Shown one piece after another: positions 1 through 7,195 of a stretch of 16,434 bases of DNA. Under the pieces are notes generated by a model. It made no database searches, was not told the DNA's origin, and was given only the letters and a program-made list of their open reading frames with translations. The stretch is from an uncultured bacterium (GTDB lineage Bacteria > Actinomycetota > Coriobacteriia > Coriobacteriales > Coriobacteriaceae): contig CAJMRE010000041.1 in assembly GCA_905215755.1 (NCBI GenBank), forward strand, positions 1 to 16,434. The letters run 5' to 3'. The position numbers and the translations under genes are program-made. Within the stretch, counting starts at the first letter, position 1. Each line of letters starts with the position of its first letter.

Positions 1-189
1 ACCACCGATGTGATCTGCGACCCCGAGTCGTTCTCGGCGCTCGCCCACCACATCGCGCATATCCACGACATCGAGCTCCCTCCCGACTTCGACGAGCTTG
101 TCTACTCACGCCGCCTGATGCTTCACATGCTCTTTGGAGCGAACCCGTCCACCTTTGCGCGCATCTATACCGCCAAGGATGCCGCATGA
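1..189 (+). CDS. 3' end of an unidentified protein (partial)
   Basis: The frame beginning at base 1 stays open for 62 codons and stops at TGA 187-189; the start lies outside the window. The visible tail is rich in His, Leu and Phe and ends IYTAKDAA. I see no motif that identifies a family, no membrane segment and no sorting signal. The stop overlaps the ATG of the next gene (ATGA, 186-189), so the two are probably co-transcribed and translationally coupled. That suggests a role linked to the exported proteins downstream, but this is inference only. Confidence 0.7.
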   Translation, partial: TTDVICDPESFSALAHHIAHIHDIELPPDFDELVYSRRLMLHMLFGANPSTFARIYTAKDAA

Positions 190-695
190 GCGCGAAGAAG
201 CCACCCCACTTTGCAGGCCTGGGTCGTCGCAAGAAGCTCATCGTTGCCTGCTTGGCCATCGTCTGTGCCCTTGTCGCCGTAGGACTATACGCTTGGCAGT
301 CGCAGCCCGTACCCGAGGCGGGCGCTTCGGTTACGACGGCCGAGGGCAAAACGCGTCAGGAAATCCAAGATGAGCTCGACGCCATCGTCCGCGACAACAT
401 GATGACGATTTCGGTCGCACCGGTCGCTCAGCTGCAGGAGGACGGCAAGCTGCGCGTCAACGTGCAAAACGTCCAAGACAATAAATTTCCCCAGCGATTC
501 CGCGTCATCCAAAACGACGAGACCATGTACGAATCCGGTGTGGTCGAGACCGGCAAGACAATCGAAACGTGCCCCGCCGGCGACATCAAAGAAGGCGAGG
601 CGTACATCGAGATTCAGGCGCTCGATGCCAAGACCCTCGACAGCCACGGCAATCCGACACGTGTCAAGGTGCGGGTTGAGCAAGCCGAGAACTAG
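186..695 (+). CDS. Membrane-anchored extracytoplasmic protein, unknown function
   Basis: A 169-residue protein. After a basic N-terminus (GRRKK) there is one hydrophobic segment at about residues 17-36, followed by a hydrophilic domain, so it is probably an N-in, C-out membrane protein or a signal-anchored one. The outer part (about 70-169) looks beta-rich, with phrases such as FRVIQNDETMYESG and GEAYIEIQALDAKT. From memory it resembles small Ig-like membrane proteins that sit beside secreted surface proteins in Gram-positive genomes, but I cannot name the family. The start is set by the 4-nt overlap with the previous stop and an AAGGA six bases upstream. It probably belongs to the surface-protein operon that follows. 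No enzyme motif is visible. Confidence 0.8.
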   Translation: MSAKKPPHFAGLGRRKKLIVACLAIVCALVAVGLYAWQSQPVPEAGASVTTAEGKTRQEIQDELDAIVRDNMMTISVAPVAQLQEDGKLRVNVQNVQDNKFPQRFRVIQNDETMYESGVVETGKTIETCPAGDIKEGEAYIEIQALDAKTLDSHGNPTRVKVRVEQAEN

Positions 696-785
696 CTTTT
701 CCGGCCGACGCGGCACCGCACGCAATTCACCAGCATTCGTCCAATCATCGCGGGGACGGCCCGCGGCGAATAGAAAGGAACGACC

Positions 786-1385
786 ATGGACATCACCAGG
801 AACATGAACGGAGCCAGAGCGCTCGTCGTGGGCGCAGGGCTCGCGCTCGCGCTCGCAATGGGCGCTGCCCCGACGCCAGCTATGGCGGCCGGGCGCGTTG
901 GAACCACGAAGGTAATGGTCAAGACCGAGATCGACAACGTTGAGTTCAAAGTTCCGACGGTTATTCCCTTCGTCGCCAAGGCCGACGGCACGCTTCAGGG
1001 CCCCTCAGAAGACGCGACCACCATCGACAATCATTCGGCCTACGGCATCCATGTCACCAACATGAAGATCGACGCCATGAACACCTGGACCATTGCCGCC
1101 GACGCCAAGGCCGGAACCGCGCAGAACTCCATCGACTTTAAGGTCGGCCCCGACGGCGCGCTCCAGAACGCCAGCGCCGCAATGCAGGGAACGGGCCTCG
1201 ATCTTTCCAAGAATGCAGCCTTCGACATGGGCTACCAGGGCATTGCCGGTGGCACGGACAAAATTAAGCTCAAGACAAGCGGAAACGTCGCCCGCGTCAC
1301 GCGCGACATCTTCCGCGTAACCGGCGAAGGCGATCAGGTTGCAACGATCACCTGGACGGTCGAGCCCGGTGCGCACACGGCATAA
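786..1385 (+). CDS. Secreted beta-rich surface protein, unknown function
   Basis: A 199-residue protein with a clear Sec signal peptide: basic start, hydrophobic core at about residues 14-30, and a likely cleavage after AMA near residue 34. The mature part opens with VKTEIDNVEFKVPTVIPFV and a KADGTL turn, and ends with ATITWTVEPG. This pattern recalls WxL-like or other beta-sandwich surface proteins of Gram-positive bacteria, though I do not see the paired WxL signature and would not call it one. It has no C-terminal anchor of its own. A good ribosome site (GAAAGGAA) lies eight bases before the ATG. Its 3' end overlaps the start of the small LAQTG protein by 17 nt, so the two are probably coupled. 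It may form a surface structure with its neighbours. Confidence 0.8.
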   Translation: MDITRNMNGARALVVGAGLALALAMGAAPTPAMAAGRVGTTKVMVKTEIDNVEFKVPTVIPFVAKADGTLQGPSEDATTIDNHSAYGIHVTNMKIDAMNTWTIAADAKAGTAQNSIDFKVGPDGALQNASAAMQGTGLDLSKNAAFDMGYQGIAGGTDKIKLKTSGNVARVTRDIFRVTGEGDQVATITWTVEPGAHTA

Positions 1386-1650
1386 GGCCGTCGCCCTGGC
1401 CGCCGCCGTCAGCATCCTAGCGTTTGGGCCAGCCATGGCCTTTGCCCAGCAAGAACAGGCGCAGGCCGCCACGCAAGTGACGGTCGACCTCTCGGAGCTC
1501 GACCGCAGCGACCGCGAGGAACCGTTGGCGCAGACAGGCGACAAACGATGGCTCTTGGCAGCAGGCGCCGCAGCAGCAGGCGCGGGAACCGCCGGCCTCG
1601 GTCTGCACATCAAACACAGCCAGAAACAAAACATGAACAGGCCGCACTAA
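1369..1650 (+). CDS. Very small sortase substrate with LAQTG sorting signal
   Basis: A 93-residue protein read from GTG 1369. A TTG at 1339 would add ten residues but place more sequence ahead of the signal peptide, so I prefer the GTG. Residues 1-26 form a signal peptide (RTRHK, then a hydrophobic core ending AMAFA). A cell-wall sorting signal follows: LAQTGD at about 52-57, a hydrophobic stretch WLLAAGAAAAGAGTAGLGL, and a basic tail. LAxTG is the motif known for class E sortases of Actinobacteria; a class A enzyme normally takes LPxTG. If both cuts occur, the wall-linked product is only about 30 residues (QQEQ... to LAQT). There is no convincing Shine-Dalgarno site, and the start lies inside the preceding gene, so translational coupling is likely. 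Its role is unknown; no sortase gene is in the window. Confidence 0.7.
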   Translation: MRTRHKAVALAAAVSILAFGPAMAFAQQEQAQAATQVTVDLSELDRSDREEPLAQTGDKRWLLAAGAAAAGAGTAGLGLHIKHSQKQNMNRPH

Positions 1651-1668
1651 ATTAGCTAAGGAGACCCC

Positions 1669-3099
1669 ATGGCATCGAAGAACCTTTTGCCCGTCGTCGC
1701 ACTCTGCGGCGCGCTCGCAACCGGAACGCCTGTCGCCGCTTGGGCGACTCCTGTCATGGCAGACTCCTTACCAGCGGCCCTAAGCTCCGCACCAAATCCG
1801 TCGAGCGCCATTGCGTGCAAGCGTTTTTCGATCGCACAGGCCGCAATCTCAACCTCGGGATGCCTTCGTCGTAATACGGACGGCTCGATAGTCGTGGATA
1901 TCAATCGTTCGAACAAGGCAAACGGCTCCCAGGCGGGGTGCGCCGTCTGCACGTGGCGCTCGGTTGTGCTCGATGCAGATGGCGATCCATGCAATTTAGA
2001 GCTGCGCATCGACATCGCTTCGGTCGATGACTCGGCGAACGGAGCGAAGGTCGCCTTCGACGGTACGTTTTTTGAGAAAGGAGGCGGTATATGTCTGGGC
2101 TGCGCCGCCGCGAATGCAGACGACACGCAGCCCACCCTCTCATTCACGGCATCGTTGCGGCTGACCAAAGCCGGTACCGATGCCATCGCGGCGGGAGAAG
2201 CGTCCCTGCTGTTCTACGCCGTCAGTACCAAAGACACAGACGCTCATTTCGAGAAGCCAGCCGGATCACTCAGCCTTACACGAGGGATAGAGGCAGGCCC
2301 TATTGAAATCGATGCCCGCGCGCAAAGCAGGCAACGCATTCTTGCCGACCCGGCGCTTCTCGAAATGGAGTGGAACGGATCCGGAGCCATCGGAATTCTC
2401 CCCTCCGCGTTTGACGCCAAGACGCTCCCCCCAAACGACGAACCCATCAACGCAACCATACAAGAAGAGAGCGCGGACAAAGAAGCAGGTGCGGGCGACA
2501 CGCCGTCGCCGACAAACAGCGTCCCAGCTTCTTTCGAAGCGCCGAATGAGCCCGCTGCCGATCCAAACGATCCCGAGTTCGCGGACAGTCTGGGGCTTGC
2601 TGATCCTCAAGAGATCGATGAAGGTAACTGCTGCGTGCTTGCCGCGCTCGACCACACGGAGGTCATCGACGCTGCGAACATCGAAGTTGCCGCCGCCAAT
2701 CAGCCCGTCCGCAAGTCGGCTATCATCGCATTTCCTGAATCCATCGAAGTCGTCTTTTTGCCATCGGGCGAGGTCGTGGCCCCAACACTGCTCACCTTGT
2801 TGGGCGCCAAGAATACTCGAAACGAAATTAAAAAGGTCACGGTTGTCGACCCTGCAACCACCGCCAAGCTGCGTCTATACGCCGTTGCTCCAGACGGAGG
2901 CAAGACCTTGGAATTCGATGGTGACACACTCCTAGCCTGGCGACGTCTGGACATTATGCAAGACGTCTCGTATCAGATCGAACTCGAAGGGTTTGATCGT
3001 GCCCGCGATGCCAATATCATCGCCGCGGCTATTGAATCCCCGCAGCGGCTTATGACACTGCGCTTTGAATACTATCCCTATGTCCCGACAACCACCTGA
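1669..3099 (+). CDS. Large secreted protein with paired cysteines, unknown function
   Basis: A 476-residue protein with an N-terminal signal peptide (hydrophobic core about residues 6-25; possible cleavage near 31). An AAGGAG site lies before the ATG. The N-terminal half (about 48-215) carries Cys50, Cys65, CAVC at 91-94, Cys108 and CLGC at 142-145, and a further CC pair sits at 321-322. These could make disulfides or bind metal. A low-complexity acidic and Pro-rich linker (about 253-318) separates this from a C-terminal beta-rich domain (about 323-476) with SIEVVFLPSGEVV and ending YYPYVPTTT. There is no LPxTG signal and no C-terminal membrane segment, so it is probably released or held by partners. 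It is the last gene of the surface cluster, 18 nt after the LAQTG protein. I do not recognise the family. Confidence 0.8.
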   Translation: MASKNLLPVVALCGALATGTPVAAWATPVMADSLPAALSSAPNPSSAIACKRFSIAQAAISTSGCLRRNTDGSIVVDINRSNKANGSQAGCAVCTWRSVVLDADGDPCNLELRIDIASVDDSANGAKVAFDGTFFEKGGGICLGCAAANADDTQPTLSFTASLRLTKAGTDAIAAGEASLLFYAVSTKDTDAHFEKPAGSLSLTRGIEAGPIEIDARAQSRQRILADPALLEMEWNGSGAIGILPSAFDAKTLPPNDEPINATIQEESADKEAGAGDTPSPTNSVPASFEAPNEPAADPNDPEFADSLGLADPQEIDEGNCCVLAALDHTEVIDAANIEVAAANQPVRKSAIIAFPESIEVVFLPSGEVVAPTLLTLLGAKNTRNEIKKVTVVDPATTAKLRLYAVAPDGGKTLEFDGDTLLAWRRLDIMQDVSYQIELEGFDRARDANIIAAAIESPQRLMTLRFEYYPYVPTTT

Positions 3100-3110
3100 G
3101 GCTTAAATGC

Positions 3111-3141
3111 TGCACATCATTCCTAACACCACTTATATAAC
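3111..3141 (+). promoter_or_regulatory. Possible promoter for the DUF554 gene
   Basis: The 118-nt gap after the surface cluster contains TATAAC at 3136-3141 in an AT-rich patch, about 77 nt before the DUF554 start. The best -35 match, TGCACA at 3111-3116, has a long spacer of 19. The -10 is fair and the -35 weak. It is consistent with the DUF554 gene being its own transcription unit. Confidence 0.3.
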
Positions 3142-3217
3142 GTATTAGATGAGTCGCGATGTGCCTCGCATTTCGTTCTGCTACGATTGCCACGTTGGCA
3201 TCAATACAGGAGGGCTC

Positions 3218-3934
3218 ATGCCGGGCTTGGGAACAATCATCAACGTTGTGCTTTTAGTTGCGGGCGGTCTTTTGGGATTAGCGGGCGGCCGCTTCATCAC
3301 ACCGCGCATCCAAGACACGCTCATGAAAGCATCGGGGCTGTGCGTCCTGTTTATCGGCCTTGGCGGCACCATGCAAAAGATGCTCCTTATCGATGGGAAG
3401 GCGCTAGCGACCACCGGCACCACCATGCTCATCGTCTCATTTGCGCTCGGTTCGCTCATCGGCGAGGCCGTCAACTTGGAAGCCGCCATCGAGAACCTTG
3501 GCGAATGGCTCAAGCGCAAGACCGGCAGTGAGGGCGATAACGAGTTCACCAACGCTTTTGTCTCGACTTCACTCACCGTGTGTATCGGCGCCATGGCAAT
3601 TGTGGGATCGATCCAGGACGGCCTGCTCGGCGACTGGTCAACGCTTGCCCTCAAGGGCGCACTGGACTGCATCATCGTCTGCACCATGACGGCGTCGCTC
3701 GGACGCGGCTGCATCTTCTCGGCCCTGCCCGTAGCCGTGTTCCAGGGGACGATCACGTTGTTTGCCGGCGCGCTCTCCCCCATCATGACCACAGCAGCCC
3801 TCGACAGCCTTTCGCTCGTAGGCTCCATGCTCATCTTCTGCGTCGGCGTCAACCTCATCCGTCCTCAGACCTTCCGCACGGCCAATATGCTCCCCTCCGT
3901 CGTCATCGCCGTCATCTACGCCCTCCTGTTCTAA
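3218..3934 (+). CDS. DUF554 family membrane protein
   Basis: A 238-residue integral membrane protein of the DUF554 (YdfK-like) family. The start is set at ATG 3218 by a near-perfect CAGGAGG seven bases upstream; an in-frame upstream extension to 3149 has no such site and lacks membrane character. About six or seven hydrophobic segments are visible, beginning with GTIINVVLLVAGGLLGLAGG at residues 4-23. Family-typical phrases are MKASGLCVLFIGLGGTMQ, a GSLIGE turn, and STSLTVCIGAMAIVGSIQDG, which pairs with the later LIFCVGVNLI. Function of the family is not established; transport has been suggested from topology. It stands alone between the surface cluster and the TerB module, with its own possible promoter. 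Confidence 0.88.
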   Translation: MPGLGTIINVVLLVAGGLLGLAGGRFITPRIQDTLMKASGLCVLFIGLGGTMQKMLLIDGKALATTGTTMLIVSFALGSLIGEAVNLEAAIENLGEWLKRKTGSEGDNEFTNAFVSTSLTVCIGAMAIVGSIQDGLLGDWSTLALKGALDCIIVCTMTASLGRGCIFSALPVAVFQGTITLFAGALSPIMTTAALDSLSLVGSMLIFCVGVNLIRPQTFRTANMLPSVVIAVIYALLF

Positions 3935-3955
3935 ATCTATCAACGCAGCGGTATC

Positions 3956-3985
3956 TCGAACACCTGTTTGATGCTGTGCTATGAT
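3956..3985 (+). promoter_or_regulatory. Extended -10 promoter ahead of the TerB/BrxD/helicase module
   Basis: TGC-TATGAT at 3977-3985 is a good extended -10 element. The -35 region near 3956-3961 (TCGAAC) is poor, as expected for extended -10 promoters. Transcription would begin near 3992, giving a leader of about 30 nt that contains the AGGAGGAG ribosome site of the TerB gene. Confidence 0.45.
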
Positions 3986-4021
3986 ATGAGGTCACCGTAG
4001 CTGCGTTCGAGAGGAGGAGCG

Positions 4022-5782
4022 GTGGCCGACCAGGACATCAAGATGCTCATCGAGCGCATTATGGCCGAGGCCCGGACCCATCAGTCTGCCCGCTTCTCAC
4101 ATGAAGTCTACGCAGACGAGCCGATTCTCAAAACCGGCCGACAGATGCAGAATTTCCTCCCCGACCAGTACCGTAAAATGCGCGAGATATCGCGCTGGCA
4201 GGATGACCCCAAGGGCGGTGCGGGCCGCTGGCTTTCGGAAGCCGAGCTTTTTTACCGCCAGGGCCTGCTGATGGCCGACTTTGAGGACGACTGTCCCTAC
4301 AACGGCACCTTTAAGTCGTACTTTCCCACCTACAACGCCATGAGCGACCGGCAGCTGCGCGGCTACTTTACCTGGCGTGCCCAAGTGCGCCGCGGAACCG
4401 TCGAGGAAACGTCTACGTCCTTTGCCTTTCTGTATCTCTATGAGCTGATTTGCGGCATTGGCGTAGATGACCCGCTCGACGGTTTTAACAAGATCAAGGC
4501 CTTTTGGGATGTCTATCGCGCCTTCGAGCCCGGCATTGATCGGTTTGCACGCGTGTGGTTGCAGGATTACGCCGTATTCCATGGGCTCAACCCCAAGCTG
4601 CTTCGTGACTCTAAAACCGTCATGTTCGATAACGCCCTTATCGAGCTGCGGCGCGCAGCACGAGACCTTGTACCGGCACCGGCACCGTCCGACCAGACCC
4701 CCAAACGTCGCAAAACCTCCGAGCCCACGCTCCCCCTTCCGCCCGATGAGGTGCGCGAGGAGCGACTCATGGCCGCCATCAACGCCCTCTCCACGTACAA
4801 CCTAAGTAACTCGCGGCTCGACCGCAGCCACCACCGCGATCTGCGCCACGCGGCATGCGCCGTGTATGTCCGCATGGCGCGCTACTATGACACGCACCGA
4901 AAGACCGGCATCGTGGCGAGTTTATTTGGGGAGGAGACGGCCATGCCCTACACCATGTTTGCCTCGGCCGTATTCTTTGCGCCCGAGCGCCACGAGGACT
5001 GCGAATATCGCCTGGATCCTATCCATATCTACCGTTGCCAAAACGACTTTTGGGAATGCATGCGCATCCACGGTAGTAGGCAAAAGAGCAGCAAGCTCGG
5101 TGAAATGATGCGCGCCTGCGACCAACGCCTGCGCCTGGCGCTGGACCCCGCCCATCCCCTTAAGGAAGAAAAGGTCCCCAAATATCTGGCCAAAATTATC
5201 GATGACGAGATTGTGGCATGGCTTTCGTGGGACGCCGTACACCAGCCCGTCAAGATCGATATCGATCTGAGTCAGCTGGGGCACATTCGGAGCGCCGCTG
5301 CGCAAACGCGCGAAGCGCTTTTGATCGACGAAGAGCGCGAGGACGATGTGCCCACAGAGGTCGATACGGCGGAATCCGAGCAACCGGAAGCCAAGCCTGC
5401 GACCGACGTGATGGCCGAGCCGATCGCGGCGCCTACGGAGCGCAACAAAGCCGACGAGCCAACCATTTCCACCGAACAGTTTGGCGTCGTGGCACCGCTC
5501 CTCGCACCGACGCCAGCGGTCGTATCGACTGCACCCGCTGGCACCGCAACCGAACTCGCGCCCGCCGCAGATGCCTTCCTTCGCGCGCTGCTCGAGCAAA
5601 ACGCAGCGCAAGCGACATTGGCGGTAGTGCAATCGGAGCAGAGCGAGGACATGCTCGTCGACAGCATCAACGAGGCGCTCTTTGACCTGGTGGGTGACAC
5701 CGTTATCGAGTTTGGAGCGGCAGGACCGCAGATCATCGAGGATTACGAAGCAGACGTGAGAGGATACCTAGACCATGAGTGA
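4022..5782 (+). CDS. TerB_N / TerB_C domain protein
   Basis: A 586-residue cytoplasmic protein with no signal peptide or membrane segment. Start GTG 4022 follows a strong AGGAGGAG. Residues about 40-200 match the TerB_N domain: FLPDQYRKMREISRW, FPTYNAMSDRQLRGYFTWR, then the FAFLYLYELICGIGV helix. The middle (about 245-430) is mostly helical and unassigned. An acidic, Ala/Pro-rich linker spans about 435-510. The end (about 515-586) matches TerB_C, with MLVDSINEALFDLVGDTVIE and IIEDYEADVRGYL. TerB-type domains occur in Ter stress systems and in phage-defence and DNA-processing gene clusters, where they are thought to bind metal or act as scaffolds. The stop overlaps the next start by 8 nt, so it is co-translated with the ATPase. 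It is probably the scaffold or sensor of the module. Domain calls are firm; the role is inferred. Confidence 0.85.
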   Translation: MADQDIKMLIERIMAEARTHQSARFSHEVYADEPILKTGRQMQNFLPDQYRKMREISRWQDDPKGGAGRWLSEAELFYRQGLLMADFEDDCPYNGTFKSYFPTYNAMSDRQLRGYFTWRAQVRRGTVEETSTSFAFLYLYELICGIGVDDPLDGFNKIKAFWDVYRAFEPGIDRFARVWLQDYAVFHGLNPKLLRDSKTVMFDNALIELRRAARDLVPAPAPSDQTPKRRKTSEPTLPLPPDEVREERLMAAINALSTYNLSNSRLDRSHHRDLRHAACAVYVRMARYYDTHRKTGIVASLFGEETAMPYTMFASAVFFAPERHEDCEYRLDPIHIYRCQNDFWECMRIHGSRQKSSKLGEMMRACDQRLRLALDPAHPLKEEKVPKYLAKIIDDEIVAWLSWDAVHQPVKIDIDLSQLGHIRSAAAQTREALLIDEEREDDVPTEVDTAESEQPEAKPATDVMAEPIAAPTERNKADEPTISTEQFGVVAPLLAPTPAVVSTAPAGTATELAPAADAFLRALLEQNAAQATLAVVQSEQSEDMLVDSINEALFDLVGDTVIEFGAAGPQIIEDYEADVRGYLDHE

Positions 5783-7079
5783 TACCGCATCCACAGCACC
5801 CCGCGTGCCCAAGCGCGTCGCTGCCGTCATTCTCAACTCGCTCAAGGGCGGCGTGGTCCCGCGCATCGGCCTTCCTTACATCACCGTAGGGCGCGAGGTC
5901 GAGATCCGCGCCCTGCTCACCGATCTGAGTCTCATCGCCGACGGTGGCGCGAGCTTCCGCTTTCTGGTCGGTCGTTACGGCGCCGGCAAGAGCTTTTTGC
6001 TCCAGACCATCCGCACGCACGCCATGGGCGAAGGATTCGTCGTCGCTGATGCCGACCTGTCGCCCGAGCGCCGCCTGCAGGGCGGTCAGGGACAGGGCCT
6101 TGCCACCTACCGCGAGCTCATCCGCAATATATCGACCAAGACGCGCCCCGAGGGCGGTGCGCTCAACCTTATTTTGGATCGCTGGGTCGCCTCGTGCGCC
6201 GACGTCGACGAGTCGGTCGTCAATGCCCAACTGGCCCCGCTCGAGGAGATGGTCCACGGCTTCGACTTCACCCGCATGCTCCGCCGCTATCGCATGGCCG
6301 TATCCGAGGGCGATGAAGAGGCTATGAGCCGCGTGACCAAATGGATTCGCGGCGAGTACCGCACCAAGAGCGAGGCTCGCGCCGAACTGGGGTCCTCAAC
6401 CATCATCAGCGACGATGACTGGTACGACTACGTCAAACTCATCGCGCGTTTTTTGGTTTGCAGTGGCTACAAGGGCATGCTGGTGCTCATCGACGAGCTC
6501 GTGAATCTGTATAAGATTCCCAACGCCATTACGCGCCAGTACAACTACGAGAAGATCCTGACCATGTACAACGACACGCTCCAGGGCAAGGCGCAGTACC
6601 TGGGCATGATCATGGGTGGCACGCCAACCTCCATCGAGGACCGTCGCCGCGGCGTGTTCTCCTACGAGGCCCTGCGCAGCCGACTCGCTCAGGGCCGTTT
6701 TGCGCGCGAGGACCTTAAGGACATGCTCGCGCCCATCATTCGTCTGCAGCCACTCACCTATGAGGAGCTGCTGGTGCTCATCGAAAAACTCATGCAGATC
6801 CATGCCGGCTACTTTGGCTGGACGCCCACGCTTACCGAGAACGACTTGGTGGACTTTCTCAAGATTGAGTTTGGCCGCGTGGGAGCCGATACGCACTTGA
6901 CGCCGCGTGAGGTCATTCGTGACTTTATCGAGCTGCTCGACATCCTATGCCAAAACCCCGACGCCAACGTGGCCGAGCTACTGCAAAGCGTCGGCGGCGA
7001 CGCGCTGGCGCCGGCAACAGCAACAGGCGACACCGGCACCGCAAGCGGCGACCGCAATTTCGCCGAATTCACCATCTAA
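5775..7079 (+). CDS. BrxD-like (DUF2791) P-loop ATPase
   Basis: A 434-residue ATPase. Walker A is GRYGAGKS at residues 66-73; Walker B is MLVLIDELVNL at about 235-245, with Asp240-Glu241 as the likely Mg and catalytic residues. GGTP at 281-284 fits a sensor-like segment, and RSRL at 301-304 could supply an arginine finger. The layout and the IGxPYITVGRE lead-in match the BREX ATP-binding family (DUF2791; BrxC/BrxD). Its size fits BrxD, not the much larger BrxC/PglY. In type 2 BREX, BrxD pairs with an Lhr-like helicase, and the same pairing is seen here, but no PglX methylase or PglZ is present. An AGAGGA site sits about ten bases before ATG 5775, inside the TerB gene, whose stop overlaps it. 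It probably works on nucleic acid with the helicase, but substrate and trigger are unknown. Confidence 0.85.
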   Translation: MSDTASTAPRVPKRVAAVILNSLKGGVVPRIGLPYITVGREVEIRALLTDLSLIADGGASFRFLVGRYGAGKSFLLQTIRTHAMGEGFVVADADLSPERRLQGGQGQGLATYRELIRNISTKTRPEGGALNLILDRWVASCADVDESVVNAQLAPLEEMVHGFDFTRMLRRYRMAVSEGDEEAMSRVTKWIRGEYRTKSEARAELGSSTIISDDDWYDYVKLIARFLVCSGYKGMLVLIDELVNLYKIPNAITRQYNYEKILTMYNDTLQGKAQYLGMIMGGTPTSIEDRRRGVFSYEALRSRLAQGRFAREDLKDMLAPIIRLQPLTYEELLVLIEKLMQIHAGYFGWTPTLTENDLVDFLKIEFGRVGADTHLTPREVIRDFIELLDILCQNPDANVAELLQSVGGDALAPATATGDTGTASGDRNFAEFTI

Positions 7080-7112
7080 CCCGCCAAAAAGGGACAGGTT
7101 TATTTTGGCAGG
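7080..7112 (+). repeat. Hairpin-forming intergenic element containing GGGACAGG
   Basis: Directly after the ATPase stop, CCCGCCAAAA (7080-7089) pairs with TTTTGGCAGG (7103-7112), nine of ten positions, around a loop AGGGACAGGTTTA. The loop motif recurs in related form at 9649-9674 on the other side of the helicase gene. It could be a REP-like palindrome or a weak attenuator between ATPase and helicase. No transposase is near. Sequence structure is certain; meaning is not. Confidence 0.5.
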
Positions 7113-7195
7113 CTTTATCTGGGCAAACGTCGAGGCAGTGATGCGGCAAGCCACTGCTCACCGCGTTAAGAGGTTCGTATTTGAGAGGAGGCCCC

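Noticed and set aside
1339..1385. Frameshift joining the 199-residue secreted protein to the LAQTG tail
   Set aside because: The LAQTG frame has its own signal peptide directly after the overlap, so these are two genes and not one broken anchored protein.
3149..3217. N-terminal extension of the DUF554 protein
   Set aside because: The extension is not hydrophobic, has no ribosome site and crosses no conserved residues; CAGGAGG fixes the start at 3218.
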